Below, one piece after another: positions 15,977-23,617 of a stretch of 64,000 nt of DNA. A program made the position numbers and the translations under genes. The notes beneath the pieces are model-generated. The model saw only the letters and a program-made list of their open reading frames with translations. It was not told the DNA's origin and did not search any database. How positions within the stretch are numbered: the stretch's first letter is position 1; every line of letters begins with the position of its first letter. Source of the DNA: an uncultured Chloracidobacterium sp. (GTDB lineage Bacteria > Acidobacteriota > Blastocatellia > Pyrinomonadales > Pyrinomonadaceae); assembly GCA_937941715.1 (NCBI GenBank), contig CALDGX010000006.1, positions 20,011 to 84,010 of the forward strand, read 5' to 3'.

Positions 15977-17059
15977 ATGAGTCAAATATCAGAAGAGATA
16001 GTTTTAGACGCTTTACGGCAGATCATCGACCCCGATCTGCGAAAGGACATCGTTACCCTCGGTTTTATTCGCGACATGGTGATAAGCGGCGGTGACGTTT
16101 CGTTTACCATCATGTTGACCACGCCGGCGTGCCCGGTCAAAGAAGAGATGGAATCCGATGCGACCGCGATCGTCTCGAATCTCGAAGGCGTCACGAGCGT
16201 CAACGTCCGGATGGACGCCGAGGTCCCGCAGGGCCGCGGCATCGCCAACAATGTCGCAATTCCGGGTGTCAAAAACATCATCGCCGTCAGTTCGGGTAAG
16301 GGCGGCGTCGGCAAATCGACGGTCGCGGTCAACCTAGCGGTCGCACTTGCCGCCGATGGGGCCAAGGTCGGTATCATGGACGCCGACGTTTACGGCCCGA
16401 ATATCCCAATGATGCTCGGTTCAGGCTATGACCAGCCCGAGGTCGAAAACGGCCAGCTTCGCCCGGTCGAGGCCCACGGGATCAAGATGATCTCGATGGC
16501 CGTACTCGTTCCGCGTGACAAGCCGATGATCCTTCGCGGACCGATGCTGCATGGCGTCGTCCGGCAGTTCTTGTCGGATGTAAATTGGGGCGAGCTCGAT
16601 TATTTGATCGTTGATATGCCGCCCGGGACCGGTGACGTACAGCTCAGCCTTGCGCAGCTTGTGCCGGTGCAGGGTGCCGTCCTGGTGACGACGCCGCAAG
16701 CGGTTTCGCTCTCAGACGTACGTCGAGCGGTCAAGATGTTTGAAACGGTCAATGTACCGGTGCTGGGCGTGATCGAAAATATGTCGTATTTCATCGCGCC
16801 CGATACCGGCAATAAATACGAGATATTCGGCAGCGGCGGCGGCCAGATGCTGTGCGACGAATACGGCCTTAATCTGCTCGGTGAGGTGCCCATGGGTATG
16901 GAGGTTCGCGAGGGCGGCGACAACGGCGTCCCGGTGGTCGTTTCGTTCCCCGATTCACCGCAGGCCAAAGCCTTCAGAAAGGTCGCCGAAGAGGTCGCTC
17001 GGCAGGTATCGATCGAGGCAATGAAGCCGGAACTCGTCATTATGACCCGCGGTCAGTAA
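15977..17059 (+). CDS. mrp: Mrp/ApbC/NBP35 family Fe-S cluster carrier ATPase
   Basis: A 360-residue P-loop ATPase that binds and transfers Fe-S clusters in the cytoplasm. Seen: an N-terminal MIP18/DUF59 domain (residues 1-85, with LTTPACPVKEEM), the deviant Walker A SSGKGGVGKST (105-115), a MDADVYGPN switch and YLIVDMPPGTGD. Oddity: the C-terminal CxxC pair, usually reading CPHC in ENMSYF-CPHC-G, is replaced by A274-P-D-T277, so the cluster that normally bridges the dimer would lack these ligands. Mrp proteins without the pair exist in several phyla. A Fe-S A-type carrier gene follows, which supports a role in cluster trafficking. Confidence 0.92.
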   Translation: MSQISEEIVLDALRQIIDPDLRKDIVTLGFIRDMVISGGDVSFTIMLTTPACPVKEEMESDATAIVSNLEGVTSVNVRMDAEVPQGRGIANNVAIPGVKNIIAVSSGKGGVGKSTVAVNLAVALAADGAKVGIMDADVYGPNIPMMLGSGYDQPEVENGQLRPVEAHGIKMISMAVLVPRDKPMILRGPMLHGVVRQFLSDVNWGELDYLIVDMPPGTGDVQLSLAQLVPVQGAVLVTTPQAVSLSDVRRAVKMFETVNVPVLGVIENMSYFIAPDTGNKYEIFGSGGGQMLCDEYGLNLLGEVPMGMEVREGGDNGVPVVVSFPDSPQAKAFRKVAEEVARQVSIEAMKPELVIMTRGQ

Positions 17060-17079
17060 CCGCCCGGGGGCGGTCGATA

Positions 17080-17107
17080 TTGACAAAACGCCAGGAATTG
17101 TTAATAT
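17080..17107 (+). promoter_or_regulatory. Candidate sigma-70 promoter for the erpA-like gene
   Basis: A perfect TTGACA (17080-17085), a 16-base spacer and TAATAT (17102-17107), about 75 bases before the ATG. A six-bp GC hairpin (17059-17074) sits between the mrp stop and this site without a T-tract. A GATTCG/CGAATC dyad lies in the leader near 17124-17141. Confidence 0.5.
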
Positions 17108-17181
17108 TGATTTTAATGTAAGGATTCGGCTTGGCGAATCGTTATTATCGTTATCATTGAGCAAAAGGAGTCATAAATTCT

Positions 17182-17538
17182 ATGTCAGCTGTCGCAGCAC
17201 CGTCATGTGATCTAAATGTTACCGAGGCCGCATCGATCGAGATCAAAAAGTTCTTGGCGTCGGAAGAAGACCTGCCGGAAACGGCCGGGCTCAGGGTTCG
17301 CGTCGTTCCGGGCGGATGTTCGGGATTTCAGTACAGCCTCAATATCGAGGAAGAGTCCCGCCAGGGTGATTTCGTTCTGGACAAGTACGGTATCAAGCTA
17401 TTTGTAGATATGTTTTCAGCACAGTATCTTGACGGTGTCGTTGTCGATTACACGTCGAACATGATGGGTTCGGGCTTTACGTTCGAAAACCCGAATGCGA
17501 CCGGCGGCTGCGGCTGCGGCACGTCTTTCTCAGCTTAA
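17182..17538 (+). CDS. erpA: HesB/IscA/ErpA-type iron-sulfur cluster carrier
   Basis: A 118-residue A-type carrier that accepts Fe-S clusters from a scaffold and passes them to apo-enzymes. Seen: the three conserved cysteines, one in VVPGGCSGFQYSL and the C-x-C pair in the C-terminal GGCGCGTSFSA, plus FVDMFSAQYLDGVVVDY and GSGFTFENPNA. The length is typical. ErpA and IscA cannot be separated reliably by eye, so the symbol is tentative. It follows mrp and has its own candidate promoter and a strong terminator. Confidence 0.9.
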   Translation: MSAVAAPSCDLNVTEAASIEIKKFLASEEDLPETAGLRVRVVPGGCSGFQYSLNIEEESRQGDFVLDKYGIKLFVDMFSAQYLDGVVVDYTSNMMGSGFTFENPNATGGCGCGTSFSA

Positions 17539-17566
17539 TTTGCCGCTGAGATCCAACATCAATCCG

Positions 17567-17596
17567 AGGCCGGAATTATTTTCCGGCCTTTTTTTC
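17567..17596 (+). terminator. Intrinsic terminator after the erpA-like gene
   Basis: A nine-bp perfect stem (AGGCCGGAA against TTCCGGCCT) with a five-base loop, followed directly by TTTTTTTC. A textbook Rho-independent terminator. Confidence 0.9.
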
Positions 17597-17683
17597 ATTT
17601 AGTTTGGAATGCCGCCGCGCTTAGGCGTGTCTTGAAATATCACAGGACAACTGAAGGAACGCTGCAGGCGGGGTGGAGAAGAC

Positions 17684-17715
17684 GGGACGAGCCGATCCAA
17701 GGGTCGGTTCGTCCC
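17684..17715 (+). other. Long hairpin in a 385-base intergenic region upstream of the NlpC/P60 gene
   Basis: GGGACGAGCCGATCC pairs with GGGTCGGTTCGTCCC over 13-15 positions with two G-T wobbles, followed by CATTTT. The region 17539-17923 otherwise holds only the erpA terminator, no ORF with coding signs, and two copies of TTTGGTA(g/c)AACG (near 17767 and 17820). The hairpin could be a terminator for an unannotated short transcript or part of a leader. The region matches no riboswitch I recognise. Confidence 0.5.
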
Positions 17716-17923
17716 ATTTTCAGCGCGTTTGCAATCTGACCGCCTATAAGCGATAATGATGGTTAGCTTTGGTAGAACGAATAATCAAAAAATAGTTCAG
17801 CGTAAATTTGCAGCGTTGGTTTTTGGTACAACGCGGCTATTTGTTGTTTATATAGGATAGGTGATCCGTTCACCGCTTTCCACACTATCCTCGTTCTTGA
17901 TCTAAATAACGGAGAACTAATTG

Positions 17924-18622
17924 ATGAATTTTAAGAAGACCTTTCTCGTAGCGGTATGCACGTTGCTTGCCGCGACTGTTTTTGACGGAACCGCAATGGC
18001 GCAGCAGCGGGATCGGGTTGTAAAAACAACATCCAGCCAGCCGACCAATCAGCCGCCGGTTTTCACACCGGCTCCGCAGGACAGTTCGAGAACGACGTCT
18101 TCGTCGCGGCCGACGCTAACTAATCAAATAGTGGTCGTCAACCCATCGACGCCGGAAAAGCCGATGGTCAAAAAGACCGCCTCGTCAATGTCTACCGCTG
18201 GATTTGCCGCCGGCCGCACCGCTTACGGTGCCGGCATCAGTGCAAAGATAATGGCGGGGATCCAGGCTCGCTACGGTATTCCATACCTTTACGGTTCGAC
18301 TGGCCCCAATCGTTACGATTGTTCGGGATTTGTATGGAGCGTGTTTAATGAGGCAGGCGTTCCGTTCACCAGAGCGAGTGCACGCAGCCTATGGTCAATG
18401 TCCGAAGAAGTTTACGGCGATGACCGGTTCAAGTTCGGAACACTTGTGTTCCTCAACGGACTTGGACATATGGGGATCGTAGCCGACGAAAACGGCTTTT
18501 ACCATGCTTCGTCGAGCAAAGGTATCACTTATTCGCCGTTCAAAGGATACTGGTCAAGCCGCATCGTGGGTTTTCGTAAGCTGAATCCGCAAGGCGGTTC
18601 GGTCGATCCGACGGAAAGATAA
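17924..18622 (+). CDS. Secreted NlpC/P60 family cell-wall endopeptidase
   Basis: A 232-residue exported peptidase expected to cut peptide stems in peptidoglycan. Seen: a signal peptide ending TAMAQ, a Thr/Ser/Pro-rich linker (residues about 30-100), and a C40 catalytic domain with Y-D-C133-S-G-F, H182 in GHMGIV and H194 in FYHASS, the Cys-His-His triad. The entry motif YLYGSTGPNRYDCSGF is classic. Start set at ATG 17924, nine bases after GGAG; a TTG three bases earlier is also open. The linker suggests separation from a surface anchor or partner, but no binding domain is present. Confidence 0.9.
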   Translation: MNFKKTFLVAVCTLLAATVFDGTAMAQQRDRVVKTTSSQPTNQPPVFTPAPQDSSRTTSSSRPTLTNQIVVVNPSTPEKPMVKKTASSMSTAGFAAGRTAYGAGISAKIMAGIQARYGIPYLYGSTGPNRYDCSGFVWSVFNEAGVPFTRASARSLWSMSEEVYGDDRFKFGTLVFLNGLGHMGIVADENGFYHASSSKGITYSPFKGYWSSRIVGFRKLNPQGGSVDPTER

Positions 18623-18644
18623 TTTTCAATAAAAATGTACAAAG

Positions 18645-18677
18645 AAAGGCCCGGCATCAACGAATGCCGGGCCTTTT
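18645..18677. terminator. Bidirectional intrinsic terminator
   Basis: A 13-bp perfect stem (AAAGGCCCGGCAT against ATGCCGGGCCTTT) with a six-base loop and flanking A and T runs, between the convergent NlpC gene and the small - strand gene. Confidence 0.9.
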
Positions 18678-18694
18678 ACATTTTAGCGTGTTGG

Positions 18695-18904
18695 TCAGAC
18701 GATAAAACCCGGTCGTGAATGCGGGTCCTTGCGTTCGTAGACAACGGCGATCTTATCGATCGCAACGTAAGCGACTTCGCCGGATTCGTCTCTCAGGTAC
18801 ACTACACCTCCCTTGACGTCGATAACCTCGCCACAAAACGTAGCATTAACTCCACAGGTAACGTCAACGTTCTTGCCCATCAAATTTCTCAAAAGTTCTT
18901 CCAT
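18695..18904 (-). CDS. Small Sm/SH3-like barrel protein (resembles MM0924 family)
   Basis: A 69-residue cytoplasmic protein. Seen: a short N-terminal helix (MEELLRNLMGK) and then five strand-like segments: VDVTCG, ATFCGEVIDVKGG, VVYLRDESG, EVAYVAIDKI, AVVYERK. This is the size and layout of an Sm-like or SH3-like barrel. From memory the pattern is that of small proteins annotated as MM0924 family, known in archaea and some bacteria, with no established function. Start chosen at ATG 18904, nine bases after GGAGAT; an in-frame TTG at 18946 lacks a good ribosome-binding site. Two cysteines lie in the first strands. Confidence 0.75.
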   Translation of the reverse strand: MEELLRNLMGKNVDVTCGVNATFCGEVIDVKGGVVYLRDESGEVAYVAIDKIAVVYERKDPHSRPGFIV

Positions 18905-19165
18905 TAGATCGATCTCCGTTGGCCAACGAAACTCAGATTCGGTCAAGGTATTCTAACCCTTTGGGGGGCGTTTCGTGAAATCATGTGCCTGTGGTCCCGA
19001 CCGACCAGGTCGCAATATTGGCGAGGCGTTATCAGGAATTTGTCGTCTGAGAACCTCCGCGTGTAGTTTTTCACGATCTTGCGCGTATATATCCGCGTGC
19101 GAGGAAATCGACTGTTGTAAACATCGCCTAAAAACATGAAATTGCTATGGTTTGGCAAGCTGTTG

Positions 19166-19181
19166 CGGCACGACGATTGCG
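19166..19181 (+). promoter_or_regulatory. Candidate sigma-54 promoter-like site in a 486-base intergenic region
   Basis: CGGCACGACGATTGC: GG (19167-19168), ten bases, GC (19179-19180), matching the -24/-12 consensus at GGCACG and TTGC but with C for the first T. It is about 210 bases before the large secreted-protein gene, further than usual. The rest of 18905-19390 holds a leader ORF (19297-19404) and nothing else I can assign. Confidence 0.3.
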
Positions 19182-19296
19182 TCGATCATGGTAAAGGTCA
19201 ATTGCAAACAGTGATCCTCACGATGTTTGATAATCGGGGAAGTGGGGCGCGTGACCAGCGCCAAACGGCATTACCGTACTAGATTCTGAGGCGACA

Positions 19297-19404
19297 ATGC
19301 ACTCAGAACAATTAGAATACGGCATTTTCCTGCTCTTCAACTGCCAAAGGACCGACCCATTGTGCCGGCCCGAGTGCGGAGGTGACTATCATGAAAAGAG
19401 ATAG
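19297..19404 (+). CDS. Possible 35-residue leader ORF overlapping the next gene
   Basis: ATG 19297 is preceded at five bases by GAGG. The ORF encodes 35 residues, cysteine-rich near its end (NC, LC and EC within twelve residues), and stops at 19404, overlapping the downstream start at 19391 by 14 bases in another frame. The arrangement would allow translational coupling. There is no homology or codon evidence from one sequence, so chance is quite possible. Confidence 0.3.
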   Translation: MHSEQLEYGIFLLFNCQRTDPLCRPECGGDYHEKR

Positions 19405-21346
19405 TAGAGAGCGATGGAACTCGCTCGTTAGGTGTTTTTCGATCGGTGTGGTGATCATGTTGATAGCGGCGGCCCAGGCCGCGTTGTGCCAAGATCTCCC
19501 GCCGACCTATTCGACAATGACAACAATTCCAACGGGATCGTATGTGATCCCAATGGACAACGTAAATCAGGCGGTCGGAACCCCATTCAACATCAAGGCA
19601 TACGGACTCGCAAACCGCCTATTGCAAAACAATATCCCGCTCTATTGGGTGATCAAGGCCGGCAAGGCAAAGGATGACGCTGATTTCAGCGTTATGGCCA
19701 AGCGCATCAAGCCTTCGTCGCTTGCCACCGCCTCTCGGACATTTTCCGGCGGACCGCTGGTAGTTTTGCCGCAGTATCGAGATCAGGCGTTGGCGTTCAT
19801 CAATGCATTTGGCAACAACGTGGCGGTTTTTGAGACCACGGCGGCCGTGGATGTGCCGGTTCGGTATGTTCTTTCACACAAGCCGCTGATCGCTGTCGGC
19901 AGTGTAAATTCAGCGATCCATACGGATCTACTGGACTACGCTCTGATCCCGAACTATGTGGCTGTTACGGATACGACTGTCAACGCCGGCACTTGCGTTA
20001 CCCTGGTTACCCAGGCTCACACCGAGGATCCGAGGGCGATCACCAATATCAAGGCATTCGTCCAATCGGGCGGTAACTTTCTAGCCCAGTGTGCCGCGGT
20101 AAATACGTATGAGAACATAGTTCCGCTCGGACAATTTCAGACCAATCGAGGCTATGTCATCGACAATGTTGATACTGATCTGACGTATCCCAACGGCGAC
20201 ATGCCATATTCGCAGTTCATCGGTGCTCTGAGGTCCAAGCCGGGCGGCAGGGAACAGGACTGGATGCTGTCTAATTCCAATTTTATTAACAACACGTTCA
20301 TCGCCGCACAAAATTCGGGTGCGTATACCGATCACTATGCTGCCACAATATCCAAGTTATTCTACGCGGGTAAGGGCGGAATGGTAGCTTATCTAGGCGG
20401 CCACGAATACGCAACCGGCGGAAACGACGTCGAGGTGATAAACGGACAGAGGATGCTTCTGAATATGGTCCTCCAACCCCCGTCGAGGCCGACGGCCTGC
20501 AACATCGATCTGACATCGCCGGTCGTATATGGCCACAAACTGGTCACGATCCACGACGACTATATCAATATCGGTGAGGTGAATCCCGGCGACACGATCC
20601 TTTGGGAGATCATATACGTGAATACCGGTGACGGAGCCGCTAACAATTTCCAGATCAATGAGGCTCTACCCTCGGGTGTGACGATGATCGGTTCGCCGAC
20701 CATCGAGCTTTTTGGCACCGGAACTTCGGCTTCGATCAACCCGATCTACAATGGAACCGGCACGAACGACCTGCTTGCCAGCGGAGCCGCTCTCGGACTG
20801 GGCGGGGCGATCCATGTATCGATCATCGCGTCGATAAATTGGGACAGCATTGGACACATCGCAAATCAAGCAAGTGCCACAAGTACGAGCTATCCGGGTT
20901 CGGTCATGACGGATTCGCTTGATCAGACGATGCCGATGGAGCCCAATGCCGGACTTAATCCGTGTGTTGTAATGGGGCCCGACAAATGCATTGACCAAGA
21001 CCCGCACCACACTGACGGTATCGACCCGACGTATTTCGAGGTAATGCTCTACCCGACCGCGGCCATGGTCTCGATCTCGGGCAGAGTGACTTTGGAAAAC
21101 GGTACAGGTGTGCCCGGAGCACTGTTGACACTAACGGAACTCAGCACCGGAAATGTTCTGACGGCGAGAACGAGTCCGTTTGGCTACTATTCGTTCAGCG
21201 ATCTTCCGGTCGGCGAGACCTATGTGCTTACAGTAAACCGAAAGGGACTGACGATAGCCAATAATCCGTTGAATTTCACCTTGATGGAGGAACTCACTGA
21301 TCTTGATTTTACGGCCGTACCGGCCACTGCCGCTCGGTCAAGATGA
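19391..21346 (+). CDS. Large secreted protein with DUF11-like and carboxypeptidase-regulatory-like domains
   Basis: A 651-residue exported protein. Seen: a signal peptide (residues 1-32), then about 310 residues of alpha/beta sequence including IPLYWVIKAG, HKPLIAVGSVNSAIHTDLLDYA, SGGNFLAQCA and a GGMVAYLGGHEYATGGN block. The Cys elbow and His loop recall class I glutamine-amidotransferase-like folds. Next comes a DUF11-type domain (NPGDTILWEIIYVNTGDGAANNFQI) and finally a CarboxypepD-regulatory-like beta-sandwich (SISGRVTLENGTGVPGALLTL ... SPFGYYSFSDLPVGETY). Start ATG 19391 is fixed by a full GGAGGTGA five bases upstream; GTG 19382 would put the start inside that site. An extracellular role is inferred; catalysis is unproven. 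Confidence 0.85.
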   Translation: MKRDSRERWNSLVRCFSIGVVIMLIAAAQAALCQDLPPTYSTMTTIPTGSYVIPMDNVNQAVGTPFNIKAYGLANRLLQNNIPLYWVIKAGKAKDDADFSVMAKRIKPSSLATASRTFSGGPLVVLPQYRDQALAFINAFGNNVAVFETTAAVDVPVRYVLSHKPLIAVGSVNSAIHTDLLDYALIPNYVAVTDTTVNAGTCVTLVTQAHTEDPRAITNIKAFVQSGGNFLAQCAAVNTYENIVPLGQFQTNRGYVIDNVDTDLTYPNGDMPYSQFIGALRSKPGGREQDWMLSNSNFINNTFIAAQNSGAYTDHYAATISKLFYAGKGGMVAYLGGHEYATGGNDVEVINGQRMLLNMVLQPPSRPTACNIDLTSPVVYGHKLVTIHDDYINIGEVNPGDTILWEIIYVNTGDGAANNFQINEALPSGVTMIGSPTIELFGTGTSASINPIYNGTGTNDLLASGAALGLGGAIHVSIIASINWDSIGHIANQASATSTSYPGSVMTDSLDQTMPMEPNAGLNPCVVMGPDKCIDQDPHHTDGIDPTYFEVMLYPTAAMVSISGRVTLENGTGVPGALLTLTELSTGNVLTARTSPFGYYSFSDLPVGETYVLTVNRKGLTIANNPLNFTLMEELTDLDFTAVPATAARSR

Positions 21347-21373
21347 TGCGATCGCCGATAGATCTTTAATTGA

Positions 21374-21406
21374 GGAGGATGAAGCCTTGCCTCATCCTCC
21401 ATTTTT
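21374..21406 (+). terminator. Intrinsic terminator of the large secreted-protein gene
   Basis: GGAGGATGA (21374-21382) pairs with TCATCCTCC (21392-21400), followed by ATTTTT that runs into the convergent accC stop codon. Confidence 0.8.
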
Positions 21407-22899
21407 CATAACCGCCGGCCTGAAAGGGCCCATTTGCTTTTAGAGTTTTGCGGAGCTGCGGTCGAGGCGGCGGCTGAACCACCCGCCTGATATGACAGAG
21501 CGGCCGCAATCACGGCGAGGTCGGTGTCGGACTCGGTGATCTCGGGCGGCTTGTGGCGTTCGTTAAATCGCGGGATGAATCCCGTATCGAGCTTGCCGTC
21601 GATAAACTCCTGGTCCTCCATCAACGCCCGAAAGAAGGTAAGTGTGGTCTTGATCCCGCCGACCTCATACTCCATTAACGCCCGCCGCATACGGTCGATC
21701 GCCTCGTGGCGGGTCCGCGCATGTACCGCCAGTTTTGAGATCATGGGATCGTAGTAGATCGAAACGTCAGCCCCCTCATAAACGCCTCCGTCATCGCGAA
21801 CGCCCGGGCCGTGAGGGAGCCTGAGACGTGTAATGCGTCCCGGCGACGGCATGAAGTTGGTGTCAGGATCCTCGGCATAAACGCGGCATTCGATCGCGTG
21901 GCCATTGATCCTGACGTCATTTTGGGTAAATGACAGCTTTTCGCCCCAGGCGACATTGATCTGCTCGCGGACGAGATCAAATCCCGTGATCAACTCGGTC
22001 ACCGGGTGCTCGACCTGCAGGCGGGTATTCATCTCAAGGAAATAGAACGACTTGTCGACGTCAGAAACGAGAAACTCGACCGTTCCGGCTCCCACATAAT
22101 TAACGGCCTTTGCGACCTTGACCGCACATTCGCCCATCGCCTTGCGAAGTTCGGCCGAATTTATGGGTGACGGGGCCTCTTCGACGACTTTCTGATGGCG
22201 ACGCTGGATCGAGCATTCACGTTCGGCAAGGTAAACATGATTCCCGTGTGTGTCGGAAAACACCTGGATCTCGATATGCCTTGGGCGAACAACGGCCTTT
22301 TCGACATAGACGGCATCATCACCGAATCCGGCAAGGGCCTCGGACTGAGCGCCCTCGAGAGCGGATTTGAGTTCGGATTCGTCAAATACGAGGCGCATGC
22401 CTTTGCCGCCGCCGCCGGCAGACGCTTTCAGCATCACCGGATATCCGATCTCGATCGCGGTCGCCTTGGCCTCGTCAAACGACTTCAACGGCTCGGTGGT
22501 GCCCGGTACGATCGGCACGCCGGCCTCGATCGCGATCTTTCGGGCCGACATTTTTCCGCCGAGGCCTTCCATTGCCTCGGGCGGCGGGCCAATAAATGTG
22601 ATACCCGCCTTTGTTACCTCGCGGACGAATTCGGCATTTTCCGACAGGAAGCCGTATCCGGGGTGGATCGCCTCAGCCCCGGAACGCTTGGCGACATCAA
22701 TTATCTTGTCATAGCGCAGATAGCTCTGAGCTGATGCCGGCGGTCCTATATTGTAGGCTTCATCGGCCATTCGCACGTGGAGTGCTTGTTTGTCGGCGTC
22801 AGAATAGACCGCGACGGTCGCGATCTTCATTTCCCGACAAGCCCGTATTACGCGGCAGGCGATCTCGCCCCTGTTTGCTATTAAGATCTTTTTGAACAT
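21406..22899 (-). CDS. accC: Acetyl/propionyl-CoA carboxylase biotin carboxylase subunit
   Basis: A 497-residue ATP-grasp enzyme that carboxylates biotin carried on a partner protein. Seen: the start KILIANRGEIACRVIRACREM, HPGYGFLSENAEF, the Gly-rich ATP loop SAGGGGKGMR, EKAVVRPRHIEIQV, RECSIQRRHQK and EMNTRLQVEHPVTE: all biotin-carboxylase hallmarks. The C-terminal tail (GGSAAASTAAPQNSK) is low-complexity, and the biotin-attachment motif (AMKM) found in fused alpha subunits is absent, so a separate BCCP must be used. It is followed by a four-gene cluster on the same strand, with the next stop codon touching its start. Acetyl- versus propionyl-CoA use depends on the partner and is not visible here. 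Confidence 0.92.
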   Translation of the reverse strand: MFKKILIANRGEIACRVIRACREMKIATVAVYSDADKQALHVRMADEAYNIGPPASAQSYLRYDKIIDVAKRSGAEAIHPGYGFLSENAEFVREVTKAGITFIGPPPEAMEGLGGKMSARKIAIEAGVPIVPGTTEPLKSFDEAKATAIEIGYPVMLKASAGGGGKGMRLVFDESELKSALEGAQSEALAGFGDDAVYVEKAVVRPRHIEIQVFSDTHGNHVYLAERECSIQRRHQKVVEEAPSPINSAELRKAMGECAVKVAKAVNYVGAGTVEFLVSDVDKSFYFLEMNTRLQVEHPVTELITGFDLVREQINVAWGEKLSFTQNDVRINGHAIECRVYAEDPDTNFMPSPGRITRLRLPHGPGVRDDGGVYEGADVSIYYDPMISKLAVHARTRHEAIDRMRRALMEYEVGGIKTTLTFFRALMEDQEFIDGKLDTGFIPRFNERHKPPEITESDTDLAVIAAALSYQAGGSAAASTAAPQNSKSKWALSGRRL

Positions 22900-23186
22900 T
22901 ATTCGATCACTGAATTGCCCTGATTTCTTGGGTCGTACCTGACCGCGACCTTGGCTCCGGGAGCATACCTCACCGGGTCATTTTGCTGTTTGCGGGTCAG
23001 TATCGCCGAGGATTCGAAGTCCACTCCGTTCAACGTGTATGAATACATCGCTACTTCAGCCCCGTCGGGATCTAAATACGTGTCGATTATGACGCCATCC
23101 GTGATGCGTCCCGTCGCCAGGAGCTTCTGACGCCATTCATCGGGATCGAGCGGCCTTTTTCTTAGAACCTTGTCGAGAAAGCCCAT
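22899..23186 (-). CDS. DUF3592-like small protein
   Basis: A 95-residue protein without a signal peptide. Seen: ATGRITDGVIIDTYLDPDGAEVAMYSYTLNGVDFESSAIL followed by YAPGAKVAVRYDPRNQGNSVIE. The final G-x-x-V-x-V-x-Y-D-P-x-x-P/G pattern is typical of DUF3592, a beta-rich domain often seen in membrane-associated proteins. There is no membrane segment here, unlike most family members, so this is a soluble or truncated form. It overlaps the accC start by one base and lies two bases after the PGPGW-type gene. Confidence 0.65.
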   Translation of the reverse strand: MGFLDKVLRKRPLDPDEWRQKLLATGRITDGVIIDTYLDPDGAEVAMYSYTLNGVDFESSAILTRKQQNDPVRYAPGAKVAVRYDPRNQGNSVIE

Positions 23187-23188
23187 TT

Positions 23189-23617
23189 CTAGTCCATTTC
23201 CAACGGCGGCTTACCGTACTTGGCTCGAAGTTTGTTGATCGCCGACAAAACCGCCGGGCGCTGGATGATCCGTGCTTCGATCGGCCGTTTTCCGGGTATG
23301 TCGAGCATAATCAGTCCGAGCAAAATGGTCAAAATACCTTGTCCCGGAACGCCCGGCAGTGACAGCACTATCCCCAAAAGGATCAGGAAAACGCCCAGAA
23401 TGTTCTTTAATATTACCGCTCCCCAGCGTACGAGCCACGGACTGTCCGGCAGGAAATCGCGCTCATAATGGGCGGCAAAATAATGCGGCGGGATCTTGAC
23501 CATTACGATCGCGATCGCCGCAAAACTGACAGAAAGCGACACGAGGAAAAGCGTAACGCCGAGTAAGACGTTGCCAACCGTCATCGAACCCCAGAAACTG
23601 CTTATCCACTCGGTCAT
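23189..23617 (-). CDS. PGPGW-type putative transmembrane protein
   Basis: A 142-residue membrane protein with a first hydrophobic segment (residues about 14-40) and a second region (66-105) containing ILLGIVLSLPGVPGQGILTILLGLIML. The LPGVPGQG turn between two helices corresponds to the family's PGPGW hairpin. A cytoplasmic tail (PGKRPIEARIIQRPAVLSAINKLRAKYGKPPLEMD) follows, also a usual family trait. Function unknown. Its ATG overlaps the preceding phosphatidyltransferase stop by four bases, so the pair is translationally coupled. Confidence 0.8.
   Translation of the reverse strand: MTEWISSFWGSMTVGNVLLGVTLFLVSLSVSFAAIAIVMVKIPPHYFAAHYERDFLPDSPWLVRWGAVILKNILGVFLILLGIVLSLPGVPGQGILTILLGLIMLDIPGKRPIEARIIQRPAVLSAINKLRAKYGKPPLEMD

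Noticed and set aside
17620..17923. A possible c-di-AMP (ydaO) riboswitch before the NlpC/P60 gene, by analogy with other phyla.
   Set aside because: The conserved core of that riboswitch is not visible; only one hairpin is supported.
18943..19158. A 71-codon frame on the - strand upstream of the small barrel-protein gene.
   Set aside because: Arg/Lys/Thr-rich, no ribosome-binding site, no hydrophobic core pattern, and it overlaps the region likely to hold the promoters of two genes.
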